NCBI GenBank assembly: GCA_041910015.1
Contig: JAYRRR010000009.1
Coordinates: forward strand, 1-45,204
Direction of reading: 5' to 3'
Length of the DNA stretch: 45,204 nucleotides
DNA from: RPQJ01 sp041910015
GTDB lineage: Bacteria > Pseudomonadota > Gammaproteobacteria > Steroidobacterales > Steroidobacteraceae
Below, piece after piece: positions 16,118-24,441 of the stretch (positions are counted from its first letter, which is position 1; every line of letters starts with the position of its first letter). A model generated the notes under the pieces. The model was given only the letters and a program-made list of their open reading frames with translations. It made no database searches and was not told where the DNA came from. Position numbers and translations under genes: made by a program.

Positions 16118-16696
16118 GTGGACGTCGCCGCAGACTGGCGGCCGTTCGAGCGCGTCGAACGGCTGGCGCCACCGGCGTTGCGGTCGTGGCTCGCCGAACC
16201 GGGCCTGCTTACCGCGCGCATTCGCGCACTGTTCGGCGACCGCATGCGCTTCCGCATGCTCGGCCCGCTGCGTGTCGCGCAGGTGCCGGATGAGCTGCAG
16301 CGCCGGCTCGGGCTGCGCGAACCGAGTTGTCTGCTGCGCGAGATCGAGTTCTGCTGCGACGCCGAACGTGTCGTCTATGCGCAGACCGTGTTGCCCGATG
16401 CGACGCTCGACGCACACCCATGGCTGCGCGAGCTCGGCGATTCGCCGATCGGGGAGACGCTGCGACGCGCCGACGCGCCGCTCGACCGCGAACCGCTGGA
16501 GTACGCGTCGCTGCCGCTCGACAGCGCTCTCGCGCTCGCCGCCTGCGCCGATTCGCGTTCCGCGTCGGGGGACGCGCTGTGGGCGCGACGGGCCGTGTAC
16601 CGACTGGGTGGCCGACCCATACTCGTGCAAGAGGTCTTCCTGCCCGCCCTGTTGCGCGCGGCGGACCCCGCCACCGGATCGAGGACCACGTCATGA
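16118..16696 (+). CDS. ubiC: Chorismate--pyruvate lyase
   Basis: This 192-residue protein makes 4-hydroxybenzoate from chorismate, the first committed step of ubiquinone synthesis. Family hallmarks are WLAEPGLLTARIRALF near the N-terminus, CLLREIEFC with Arg74 at the place of E. coli Arg76, the stretch VYAQTVLPDATL, the HPWLRELGDSPIGE loop and GRPILVQEVFLPAL with Glu172 at the place of Glu155. It lies between the acyl-CoA dehydrogenase gene (7-base gap) and the hydrolase gene, and its TGA overlaps the next ATG (ATGA). No ubiA is next to it, unlike in E. coli. Confidence 0.92.
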   Translation: MDVAADWRPFERVERLAPPALRSWLAEPGLLTARIRALFGDRMRFRMLGPLRVAQVPDELQRRLGLREPSCLLREIEFCCDAERVVYAQTVLPDATLDAHPWLRELGDSPIGETLRRADAPLDREPLEYASLPLDSALALAACADSRSASGDALWARRAVYRLGGRPILVQEVFLPALLRAADPATGSRTTS

Positions 16697-17385
16697 CCAC
16701 TACCGCTGCCCCGTTCACCGTCCCCCAGGCCACTGTCGCCATCGCTGGCGCCACGACGCGGTTCCCCGTGCACCGCATCTATTGCGTCGGACGCAACTAC
16801 GCGGCGCACGTGCGCGAGATGGGCGCGAATCCCGAACGCGAGCCGCCATGCTTTTTCATGAAGCCGGCCGACGCCGTCGTCGAGAACGGGGCACCGGTGC
16901 CGTATGCCTCGCGCACCTCGAACCTGCACCACGAGGTCGAACTCGTCATTGCGATCGGTCGCGGCGGCCGCGACATCCGGCAGACGGAAGCGCTCGAGCA
17001 CGTGTTCGGCTATGCCGTCGGCAACGACCTGACGCGTCGCGACCTGCAGGCCGAACTCAAGGCGGCCGGGCTGCCCTGGGACGTCGCGAAGGGTTTCGAC
17101 GGCTCCGCGCCGCTTGCCGCGATCCGGCCCGTCGCTGAAGCCGGTCACGTGACCCAGGGCCGGATCTGGCTCGAAGTGAACGGGCAGCGACGTCAGGATG
17201 CGACGCTCGCGGAGATGATCTGGAGCGTGCCCGAAATCATTGCCGAACTGTCAACGCTGTTCGCATTGCAGCCTGGCGATCTCGTGTTCACGGGTACGCC
17301 CGCGGGCGTCGGCGCCGTGCAGCGGGGCGACAGCATCGTCGCGGGCATCGACGGCCTCGACACCCTGCGCACGACGATCGTTTGA
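16693..17385 (+). CDS. Fumarylacetoacetate hydrolase family protein, probable fumarylpyruvate hydrolase
   Basis: The 230-residue protein is the short single-domain form of the FAH fold. It starts CVGRNYAAHVREMG and has CFFMKPADAVV. The metal-binding acids are in HHEVELVIAIG (about 78-88), with an Asp in GNDLTRRDLQ (about 111). FDGSAP and FTGTPAGVGAV close the active site. Length and motifs fit fumarylpyruvate hydrolase (NagK type) or acylpyruvases better than the 420-residue tyrosine-pathway enzyme. A zeta-class GST isomerase follows, which suits a gentisate-type ring-cleavage route. The ring dioxygenase itself is not in the window. The start overlaps the stop of ubiC. Confidence 0.85.
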   Translation: MTTTAAPFTVPQATVAIAGATTRFPVHRIYCVGRNYAAHVREMGANPEREPPCFFMKPADAVVENGAPVPYASRTSNLHHEVELVIAIGRGGRDIRQTEALEHVFGYAVGNDLTRRDLQAELKAAGLPWDVAKGFDGSAPLAAIRPVAEAGHVTQGRIWLEVNGQRRQDATLAEMIWSVPEIIAELSTLFALQPGDLVFTGTPAGVGAVQRGDSIVAGIDGLDTLRTTIV

Positions 17386-17387
17386 AC

Positions 17388-17418
17388 TGGGGTCTGACCC
17401 CAGTCAAGACTTTCTTGA
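17388..17418. repeat. Half copy of the GGGGTCTGACCCC repeat
   Basis: Three bases after the hydrolase stop, 17388-17408 repeats the arm of the 14199 element almost base for base, and matches the inverse of its second arm exactly. A 5-base loop and CTTGA (17414-17418) follow, which is the start of the second arm. After that the similarity stops. It looks like a full hairpin element that has lost most of its second arm. Confidence 0.75.
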
Positions 17419-17463
17419 AGATCTGGCGGTCCAAGAGTTCGCATTGTTGAGATTCCATTAAGA

Positions 17464-17477
17464 GGGGTCTGACCCCA
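17464..17477. repeat. GGGGTCTGACCCC repeat abutting the GST start codon
   Basis: The palindrome core runs 17464-17476, and the A of the GST start codon directly follows it. The AGAGGGG at its left edge (17461-17467) is the only Shine-Dalgarno-like sequence upstream of that ATG, at about 9 bases. The repeat therefore appears to supply the ribosome binding site. Pairing of the palindrome would also hide it, so the element may lower translation of the gene. Confidence 0.7.
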
Positions 17478-18142
17478 TGCGGCTTTACTCCTACTGGCGC
17501 AGCTCCGCAGCCTATCGCGTGCGGATCGCGCTCAACCTCAAGGGGCTGCGGTATGAGACAGTGCCCAAGCACCTGCTGCGCGCCGGCGGCGAGCAGCGCA
17601 AGGCCGACTACCTTGCGGTCAATCCGCAGGGGCTCGTGCCCGCGCTCGTCGACGACGGCTTCGTCGTGCCGCAGTCGCTCGCGATCTGCGAATACCTCGA
17701 GGAGGTCCACCCCGAACCGCGCCTGCTGCCGGGCTCGGCGCGCGAGCGCGCGACGGTGCGCGGCATGGCGCTCGCGATCGCCTGCGACGTGCACCCGCTG
17801 AACAACCTGGCGATCACCCAGTACCTGAAGACGGAATTCCGCGCCGACGCGGATGCCGTCAATCGCTGGATCGCGCACTGGATCGCGCGCGGCTTCGTCG
17901 CGCTGGAGCGCTGGGTCGACGCCTGTGCGCAGGGCCGGCCGGCGGCGGCGCAGCAATACTGCCACGGCGCGCAGCCAACGCTGGCGGACGTCTGCCTGGT
18001 GCCGCAGATGTACAACGCGCGACGCTTTGCGGTCGACGTCGCGTCTTACCCGCGTCTCGTGTCGATCTGCCGGCACCTCGAGCCGCTGCCTGCGTTCGCG
18101 GCGGCCCGGCCCGAGGCGCAGCCGGACGCCGAGCCGTCGTGA
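17477..18142 (+). CDS. maiA: Zeta-class GST: maleylacetoacetate/maleylpyruvate isomerase
   Basis: The 221-residue protein has the zeta-class glutathione S-transferase form. The N-terminal thioredoxin-like domain carries SSAAYRVRIALNLKG (about 9-23), matching the SSCSYRVRIAL-type motif that holds the catalytic Ser. NPQGLVPALVDDG and SLAICEYLEE bind glutathione. The C-terminal helical domain has HPLNNLAITQYL and PTLADVCLVPQMYNA. It would isomerise a maleyl to a fumaryl ring-cleavage product with glutathione as cofactor. The hydrolase gene just upstream uses that product. Whether the substrate is maleylacetoacetate or maleylpyruvate cannot be decided here. Confidence 0.9.
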   Translation: MRLYSYWRSSAAYRVRIALNLKGLRYETVPKHLLRAGGEQRKADYLAVNPQGLVPALVDDGFVVPQSLAICEYLEEVHPEPRLLPGSARERATVRGMALAIACDVHPLNNLAITQYLKTEFRADADAVNRWIAHWIARGFVALERWVDACAQGRPAAAQQYCHGAQPTLADVCLVPQMYNARRFAVDVASYPRLVSICRHLEPLPAFAAARPEAQPDAEPS

Positions 18143-18197
18143 GCCCGCCGGGCGCCGCACTGGACACCCGTCGTCGACCGCCGGAGACTGCCGCGTC

Positions 18198-18476
18198 ATG
18201 GTCACTGCCGTCGTCCTGATCAAGGCCGCCACCGACAAGGTGCCCGAACTCGCGCAGACGCTGGCCGACCTCGAGGGCGTCAGCGAGGTCTTTTCGGTTG
18301 CCGGCCAGTACGACCTGGTGGCGCTGGTCCGCGTGCGCGCGAACGAAGACCTCGCGCACGTCATCAGCGAGAAAATGCGCAAGCTACCGGGCATCACGAG
18401 CTCGGAAACGCTGATCGCGTTCAAGGTCTACTCGAAGCAGGACATCGAGGCCGCGTTTCAACTCGGCCTTGACTGA
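18198..18476 (+). CDS. Stand-alone Lrp/AsnC ligand-binding (RAM) domain protein
   Basis: The 92-residue protein consists only of the alpha/beta RAM domain found at the C-terminus of Lrp/AsnC regulators (VTAVVLIKAATDKVPELAQTL, GVSEVFSVAGQYDLVALVRV, LPGITSSETLIAFKVYS). There is no helix-turn-helix. Such proteins form dimers and higher rings and bind amino acids or other small molecules. They may pair with full-length Lrp proteins. It lies 55 bases after the GST gene on the same strand. Its target is unknown. Confidence 0.85.
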   Translation: MVTAVVLIKAATDKVPELAQTLADLEGVSEVFSVAGQYDLVALVRVRANEDLAHVISEKMRKLPGITSSETLIAFKVYSKQDIEAAFQLGLD

Positions 18477-18502
18477 CACCGTCGGTCGCCATCCATCCAG
18501 TG

Positions 18503-18608
18503 CGGTATTTTCCTACCATTCCATTCTAGTATTTGAAACGTAAATACCGATCGGACTCCAAAGAGGTCGATTCTCGTATTGACGAATTGAGAATGGGCGT
18601 TCATTCTC
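18503..18608 (+). promoter_or_regulatory. Promoter and operator region of the RND efflux operon
   Basis: This stretch is clearly richer in A and T than the genes around it. CGGTATTT (18503-18510) and AAATACCG (18542-18549) are perfect inverted copies 31 bases apart. GAGAATG (18589-18595) and CATTCTC (18602-18608) form a tight perfect dyad of the size bound by TetR-family dimers. A -35-like TTGACG (18579-18584) is followed after 17 bases by CATTCT (18602-18607), so the dyad would cover the promoter core. The TetR gene at the end of the operon is the natural candidate repressor. Confidence 0.45.
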
Positions 18609-18659
18609 CCACCTCTGTCCTGACGCGCCCGCCGGCGCGTCGTCCGTTTCGAGGTCGGC

Positions 18660-19838
18660 ATGCGTTTCCCCCGGGCTCACGGCCCCCTTGCGCTGTTCGC
18701 TGTTCTTTCCGGTGCGTTCGTGTCGACCGCCTGCCAGAAGCAGGCGGCACCCCCCCAGGGCGGGCCGGTTCCCGTCACCGTCGTGACGCTCGCGTCGCGA
18801 CCGGTCACGCTGACGCGCGAACTGCCGGGTCGGTCGACCGCCTACCTTGTGGCGGAAGTCCGTCCGCAGGTCGATGGCCTCGTGACGCAGCGGCTGTTCA
18901 CGGAAGGCGGACGCGTCGAGAAGGGCCAGCCGCTTTACCAGCTCGATGACGCGACCTACCGCGCCGACCACGACAGTGCGCAGGCGACCCTCGCGCGTGC
19001 GCAGGCGACGCTGGTCACGGCGGAGCTGAACGCGCGACGCAGTGCGCAGCTCATGAAGATCGATGCCGTCAGCCAGCAGGACGACGAGACCGCGGCGGCC
19101 GCGCTGCGTCAGGCGCAGGCGGACCTGAAGGCGGCCCAGGCGGCGGTCGACCGCGCCCGGGTCGTGCTTGGCTATGCCCGCATCAGCTCCCCTATCAGCG
19201 GCCGCATCGGCAAGTCGAGCGTCACACAGGGCGCGCTCGTCACGGCGAACCAGGCCGCCCCGCTTGCAACGGTCCAGCAACTCGACCCGATCTACGTCGA
19301 CCTCACGCAGTCGAGCGCCGAATGGCTGCAGTTGCGCCACGACCTCGAGGCCGGCCGCCTGCAGGGCGCGCCGGATATGCCAGTCGCGATCCTGCTTGAG
19401 GACGGCTCGACTTACGCGCACCCCGGCAAGCTCGCTTTTGCCGACGTGACCGTGGACCCGACCACCGGCAGTTTCGGCCTGCGCGTCGTGGTGCCGAATC
19501 CCGATCACCTTCTGCTGCCCGGCATGTACGTGCGCGCCGTCGTCGGCACGGGCGAGCGGCCGGCCGGTCTGCTCGTGCCGCAGCAGGGCGTGACGCGCGC
19601 GCCGCGCGGCCAGACCACGGCCATGATCGTCGCGGGGGACGGCAAGGCCGAGTTGCGCGAAGTCCGTGTGAGCCAGGCGATCGGCGACCAGTGGCTGGTC
19701 GAGGACGGCCTCGCGGCAGGTGATCGCGTCATCGTCGAAGGCCTGCAGAAGATCCAGCCCGGTGTCCCGGTCCAGCCCACGGAACGCGGCGCGGAGCCGG
19801 CGCCCGTCGGCGCGGGCAACGGCGGCGCGCCCAGGTAG
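18660..19838 (+). CDS. RND efflux periplasmic adaptor (MexA/AcrA type) lipoprotein
   Basis: The 392-residue protein has a signal peptide ending in STAC, so Cys25 is probably lipidated. It has the adaptor order of a barrel-sandwich half (EVRPQVDGLVTQRLFTEGG), a helical hairpin of about residues 95-165 (heptad-like QATLARAQATL and AAAALRQAQADLKAAQAAV), the second lipoyl half (ARISSPISGRIGKSSV), a beta-barrel domain and a membrane-proximal end. It would link the inner-membrane pump and the outer-membrane channel encoded next. GAGGTCGGC precedes the ATG. It is the first gene of a four-gene operon with tetR last. Confidence 0.93.
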   Translation: MRFPRAHGPLALFAVLSGAFVSTACQKQAAPPQGGPVPVTVVTLASRPVTLTRELPGRSTAYLVAEVRPQVDGLVTQRLFTEGGRVEKGQPLYQLDDATYRADHDSAQATLARAQATLVTAELNARRSAQLMKIDAVSQQDDETAAAALRQAQADLKAAQAAVDRARVVLGYARISSPISGRIGKSSVTQGALVTANQAAPLATVQQLDPIYVDLTQSSAEWLQLRHDLEAGRLQGAPDMPVAILLEDGSTYAHPGKLAFADVTVDPTTGSFGLRVVVPNPDHLLLPGMYVRAVVGTGERPAGLLVPQQGVTRAPRGQTTAMIVAGDGKAELREVRVSQAIGDQWLVEDGLAAGDRVIVEGLQKIQPGVPVQPTERGAEPAPVGAGNGGAPR

Positions 19839-19850
19839 CAGGCAGGCCAC

Positions 19851-22800
19851 ATGGCGCGCTTTTTCATCGACCGGCCGATCTTTGCCTGGGTCATCGCGAT
19901 CCTGGTCATGCTCGCGGGTGCACTGTCGATCACGCGCCTGCCCGTCTCCATGTATCCGGATATCGCACCGCCGGCGGTGTCGATCAGCGCCTCCTACCCG
20001 GGCGCCTCGGCGGAAGCCGTGGAAAACGCCGTCACGCAGGTCATCGAGCAGAGCATGAAGGGCCTCGACGGCCTGATCTACATGTCCGCGACCAGCTCCG
20101 CGTCGGGGCAGGCCTACATCTCGCTCACGTTCCAGTCGGGCACCGACCCGGACATCGCGCAGGTCCAGGTGCAGAACAAGCTGCAGCTCGCCATGCCGCT
20201 GCTGCCGCAGGAGGTGCAGCGCCAGGGCGTGAACGTGACGAAGTCGCGCACGGGCTTCCTGATGATCGTCGGCCTGGTCTCGAAAGACGGCCGCATGAAC
20301 CGCGAGGACATCGCCGACTTCGTCGGCTCGAACCTGCGCGACCCGCTGAGCCGAGTCGAGGGCGTTGGCACGGTCCAGCCGTTCGGTTCGCCCTATGCGA
20401 TGCGCATCTGGCTCGATCCCAACAAGCTCGACACCTACGGACTGTCGGTGGCCGACATCACGGCCGCGGTGCGTGCACAGAACGCGCAGGTGACGGTCGG
20501 GCAGCTCGGCGGCACGCCGGCGGTCGAGGGGCAGCGGCTCAACGCGACGATCAGCGCCCAGTCGCGCCTGCGGACGCCGGAGCAGTTCCGGCAGATCGTC
20601 GTACGCAGCCATGCCGACGGTTCGGCTCTGCGGCTCGGCGAGGTGGCCCGCGTCGAACTCGGGGCCGAATCCTACGATGCGATCTCGCGTTTCAACGGCC
20701 AGTCCGCCGTCGGCATGGCGATCTCGCTCGCGACCGGTGCCAACGCGCTGGCCACCGCCGCGGCGGTACGCGCGCGGCTCGACGAACTGCGCCCGTTCTT
20801 TCCGGCGGGACTCGACGTCGTCGTGCCGTTCGACACGACGCCGTTCGTGCAGCAGGCCATCCACGAGGTCGTCAAGACGCTGGCGCTGGCGGTCCTGCTC
20901 GTGTTCCTGGTGATCTTCGTGTTCCTGCGCAACTTCCGCGCCACGCTGATTCCCACGATCGCCGTCCCCGTCGTGCTGCTCGGCACGTTTGGCGTGCTGG
21001 CCGCGCTCGGCTTTTCGATCAACGTGCTCACGATGTTCGCGATGGTGCTCGCCATCGGCCTGCTCGTCGACGACGCGATCGTGGTCGTCGAGAACGTCGA
21101 GCGCCTGATGCACGAGGAGGGCCTGTCCCCGCTCGAGGCGACGCGCAAGTCGATGGACCAGATCACCGGCGCGCTGGTCGCCATCGGCGTCGTGCTCGCC
21201 GCGGTGTTCGTGCCGATGGCGTTCATGACCGGCTCCGTGGGCGTCATCTACCGCCAGTTCTCGGCGACCATCGTCGCCGCGATGGCGCTGTCCGTCTTTG
21301 TCGCCATCGTGCTGACGCCGGCGCTCTGCGCGACGCTGCTCAAGCCTGCGACAGGCCACGCACCGCACGCGCCGGGGAGCCTCTTCGGCACGGCCGACCG
21401 CGCGTTCAAGGGCGGCCTGCGGCGCTACGAGGCGGCCGTGCGCCGCGTGCTCGCACGCAGCGCACGCTTCATGCTCGTGTACCTCGGGCTCGCGGTGGTC
21501 ATGCTGTTCGTGTTCCAGCGACTGCCCAGTGCGTTCCTGCCCGAGGAGGACCAGGGCTTTCTCGTCACGGTCCTGGCGGCACCGCCAGGGTCGACGCAGC
21601 AGCGCACGCTCGAGTCGGTCCTGAAGGTCGAGGACCACTTCCTGCGGCACGAGCCGGCGATCAAGTCGGTGTTCACGATCGTCGGCTTCAGCTTCGCGGG
21701 CAGCGGGCAGAATGCGGGGCAGGCGTTCGTCCACCTCAAGCCGTGGGACGAACGCAAGTCGCCCGACCAGCACGTCGGGGCCGTGGCGCAGCGCGCCATG
21801 GGCGCATTCGCGAAGATCCGCGACGCGATGGCATTCGCGTTCGCGCCGCCCGCCGTGCCGGAACTCGGCGTGGCGACGGGCTTCACGTTTTTCCTGAAGG
21901 ACAACGCGGGCCACGGCCACGTCGCGCTGGTGCAGGCGCGCAACCAGCTCCTGGGCATGGTCGCCAAGAGCCGGCTGCTCGCCAACGTGCGTCCGAACGG
22001 CCAGGAGGACACGCCACAGTTCAAGCTCGACGTCGACACGGCGAAGGCCGCGGCGCTCGGCGTCGCGATCGCCGACATCAACGCCACGCTCTCGGCGGCG
22101 TGGGGCGGCAACTACATCGACGACTTCATCGACCGCGGCCGCGTCAAGCGCGTCTACGTGCAGGCCGACGCGCCGTTCCGCATGAAACCGGACGACTTCC
22201 GGCTCTGGTCCGTGCGCAACGCCGCCGGGCGCATGGTGCCGGTCTCCTCGTTCGCGACCTGGCACTGGGAATTCGGCTCGCCACGGCTCGAGCGCTACAA
22301 CGGCGTCTCGGCCGTGGAGATCCAGGGCGAGGCGGCGCCGGGCGTCAGCACCGGCCAGGCGATGCGGGAGGTCGAGCAGCTCGTGGCCCGGTTGCCGGCG
22401 GGGTTCGGCATCGAGTGGACCGGTGCCTCGTACCAGGAACGGCAGGCCGGCGCGCAGACGCCACTGCTGTACGCGCTGTCGCTCGCAGTCGTGTTCCTGT
22501 GCCTCGCGGCGCTCTACGAGAGCTGGTCGATTCCGACGGCGGTGCTGATGGTGGCGCCGCTCGGCATTCTCGGCGCCGCGCTCGCGACCGCGCTGTTCGG
22601 CCTGGAGCGCGACGTGTACTTCCAGGTGGCGATGCTCACGACGGTCGGCCTGACGAGCAAGAACGCGATCCTGATCATCGAGTTCGCCAAGGCGAACTAC
22701 GAGCACGGCATGGACCTCGTCGAGGCCACGATGACCGCGGTGAAGATCCGCTTGCGCCCGATCCTGATGACCTCGCTCGCCTTCGGCTTCGGCGTGCTGC

Positions 22801-23012
22801 CGCTCGCCATCGCTTCGGGCGCCGGATCGGGCGCCCAGCGCGCGATCGGCACCGGCGTACTCGGCGGCATGATCGTCGGCACCGGTCTCGGCATCTTCTT
22901 CATCCCGCTGTTCTTCGTCGTGGTCGAGCGCTGGCTCGTGCGTCACGCAACCGCGGGGGCCCACGCGGCCGATGCACCGCCTGCGCTCGACGGAGGCGAT
23001 GCCCATGGCTGA
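19851..23012 (+). CDS. RND efflux pump inner-membrane transporter (HAE1, AcrB/MexB type)
   Basis: The 1053-residue protein has the full HAE1 layout: FFIDRPIFAWVIAI at the N-terminus, a large periplasmic loop, helices 2-6, a second large loop and helices 8-12. The proton-relay aspartates stand in LLVDDAIVVVENV (about residues 406-407), matching AcrB Asp407/Asp408. NVNVTKSRTGFLMIVG-like pore segments, GVGTVQPFGSPYAMRIWLDP and SKNAILIIEFAK are also present. It would export drugs, solvents or toxic lipids using the proton gradient. It starts 12 bases after the adaptor and overlaps the channel gene. Confidence 0.96.
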   Translation: MARFFIDRPIFAWVIAILVMLAGALSITRLPVSMYPDIAPPAVSISASYPGASAEAVENAVTQVIEQSMKGLDGLIYMSATSSASGQAYISLTFQSGTDPDIAQVQVQNKLQLAMPLLPQEVQRQGVNVTKSRTGFLMIVGLVSKDGRMNREDIADFVGSNLRDPLSRVEGVGTVQPFGSPYAMRIWLDPNKLDTYGLSVADITAAVRAQNAQVTVGQLGGTPAVEGQRLNATISAQSRLRTPEQFRQIVVRSHADGSALRLGEVARVELGAESYDAISRFNGQSAVGMAISLATGANALATAAAVRARLDELRPFFPAGLDVVVPFDTTPFVQQAIHEVVKTLALAVLLVFLVIFVFLRNFRATLIPTIAVPVVLLGTFGVLAALGFSINVLTMFAMVLAIGLLVDDAIVVVENVERLMHEEGLSPLEATRKSMDQITGALVAIGVVLAAVFVPMAFMTGSVGVIYRQFSATIVAAMALSVFVAIVLTPALCATLLKPATGHAPHAPGSLFGTADRAFKGGLRRYEAAVRRVLARSARFMLVYLGLAVVMLFVFQRLPSAFLPEEDQGFLVTVLAAPPGSTQQRTLESVLKVEDHFLRHEPAIKSVFTIVGFSFAGSGQNAGQAFVHLKPWDERKSPDQHVGAVAQRAMGAFAKIRDAMAFAFAPPAVPELGVATGFTFFLKDNAGHGHVALVQARNQLLGMVAKSRLLANVRPNGQEDTPQFKLDVDTAKAAALGVAIADINATLSAAWGGNYIDDFIDRGRVKRVYVQADAPFRMKPDDFRLWSVRNAAGRMVPVSSFATWHWEFGSPRLERYNGVSAVEIQGEAAPGVSTGQAMREVEQLVARLPAGFGIEWTGASYQERQAGAQTPLLYALSLAVVFLCLAALYESWSIPTAVLMVAPLGILGAALATALFGLERDVYFQVAMLTTVGLTSKNAILIIEFAKANYEHGMDLVEATMTAVKIRLRPILMTSLAFGFGVLPLAIASGAGSGAQRAIGTGVLGGMIVGTGLGIFFIPLFFVVVERWLVRHATAGAHAADAPPALDGGDAHG

Positions 23013-24441
23013 TCGCACCACGACGCGCGTCGCCGCGCTGGCGATGGTCCTGGGTGTGACGGGTTGCGGTGCCCTCGAACCGCGTCTGCCCGAGGCGCAG
23101 CCCGGCATCGCCGCGCAATGGCCGTTGCCGCCGACCTCGCCCGCCATGCCGCCGACGTCGACGCCGCCGGCGGATCCGGCCGCCGTGCCCGGCGCCGCCG
23201 CTGACATCGGTTGGCGCGACTTCTTCGTCGACGCGAAGCTCGAGGAGTTGATTGCGCTCGCACTGCAGAACAACCGCGACCTGCGCCTCGCCGTGCTCAA
23301 TGTCGAGCGGGCGCGCCAGCAGTACCGCATCCGGCGCGCCGAGAGACTGCCCGCACTGGACGCCGGTGGCGCGATGGTCCGCAGCGGCGGCGATGGGCTG
23401 CCGGTCACCGAGGCCTACACGGCCGACCTGACGGTGACGCAGTTCGAGCTGGACCTGTTCGGGCGCGTGCGCAACCTGAGTGAGGCGGCGCTGCAACGCT
23501 ACTTCGCGCAGGAGGAGGCGCGTCGCAGCGCGCAGCTTGCGCTCGTCGCCGAGGTCGCGAACGTCTACCTCACACTCGCCGCCGACCGGGAGCAGTTGCG
23601 GCTGGCCGAGGCAACGCTGCGTACGCGCGACGAAGCACACTCGCTCACACAGAAGCGGCACGAGTTCGGGGCCGTTTCCGCGCTCGACGTCCACCAGGCG
23701 CGCACGCAGGCGGAGAGCGCCCGCGCCGACGCGGCGCGCCATGCCGGGCAGGTCGCGCGGGACGTCAATGCGCTGAACCTGCTGGTCGGCGCGCCGGTCG
23801 AGGAAGCCTCGTTGCCCACGGGCTTCGATGCACCCGTGACGGGGCTGGAGGCGCTGCCGGCGGGGCTGCCGTCCGAGGTGCTGCTGCGCCGCCCGGACGT
23901 CCAGCAGGCCGAGCGCGAACTGCGGGCGGCGAATGCCGACATCGGCGCTGCACGCGCGGCGTTCTTTCCGTCCATCACGCTGACGGGCAGCGTCGGCCAT
24001 GCGAGCGACGACCTGTCCCGGCTGTTCGAGAGCGGCACGGGCACGTGGAGCTTCGTGCCGCAGGTGCGCCTGCCGATCTTCGCAGGTGGCCGCCTGCGGG
24101 CGGGCCTCGGCGTCGCGCGCGTCGACCGCGACGTGATGCTCACCCGCTACGAGCGGTCGATCCAGCAAGGCTTCCGGGAGGTGGCCGACGCCCTCGCGCT
24201 GACGTCGACGCTGTCGGCGCAACGCCAGGCGCTCGAACGGCTGGTCGACGCCGCGCAGCGCGCCGAGGAACTGTCGCGCGCCCGCTACGAGGCCGGGCGC
24301 GACAGCTATCTCGTGCGGCTCGAGTCGCAGCGCACGCTCTACGTGGCGCAGCAGGCGCTGATCGCGACACGGCTTGCCGAGCAGTCCAACCGCGTCGAGC
24401 TGTACAGGGTGCTGGGCGGCGGCTGGAAGGAGCGGTCATGA
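23005..24441 (+). CDS. RND outer-membrane channel lipoprotein (OprM/NodT type)
   Basis: I choose the ATG at 23005 because GGAGG (22992-22996) lies 8 bases upstream. Earlier ATGs are too close to it or lack a site. The 478-residue product has a lipobox ending GVTGC (Cys21). It has the two TolC/OEP repeats: GWRDFFVDAKLEELIALAL with NNRDLRLAVLNVERAR, and later RRPDVQQAERELRAANADIGAARAAFFP, the classic OEP motif. It would form the trimeric outer-membrane duct of the pump. It overlaps the pump gene by 8 bases and the tetR start by 4 (ATGA). Confidence 0.93.
   Translation: MADRTTTRVAALAMVLGVTGCGALEPRLPEAQPGIAAQWPLPPTSPAMPPTSTPPADPAAVPGAAADIGWRDFFVDAKLEELIALALQNNRDLRLAVLNVERARQQYRIRRAERLPALDAGGAMVRSGGDGLPVTEAYTADLTVTQFELDLFGRVRNLSEAALQRYFAQEEARRSAQLALVAEVANVYLTLAADREQLRLAEATLRTRDEAHSLTQKRHEFGAVSALDVHQARTQAESARADAARHAGQVARDVNALNLLVGAPVEEASLPTGFDAPVTGLEALPAGLPSEVLLRRPDVQQAERELRAANADIGAARAAFFPSITLTGSVGHASDDLSRLFESGTGTWSFVPQVRLPIFAGGRLRAGLGVARVDRDVMLTRYERSIQQGFREVADALALTSTLSAQRQALERLVDAAQRAEELSRARYEAGRDSYLVRLESQRTLYVAQQALIATRLAEQSNRVELYRVLGGGWKERS

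Noticed and set aside
14236..16257. 673-codon minus-strand frame opposite the acyl-CoA dehydrogenase.
   Set aside because: Composition is shadow-like and the plus strand carries an intact enzyme.
18513..23408. A 1631-codon open frame on the minus strand, antisense to the efflux operon.
   Set aside because: It covers three clear RND genes on the other strand, is extremely rich in Arg, His and Asp, and has no domain. In GC-rich DNA the opposite frame of a long gene often stays open.
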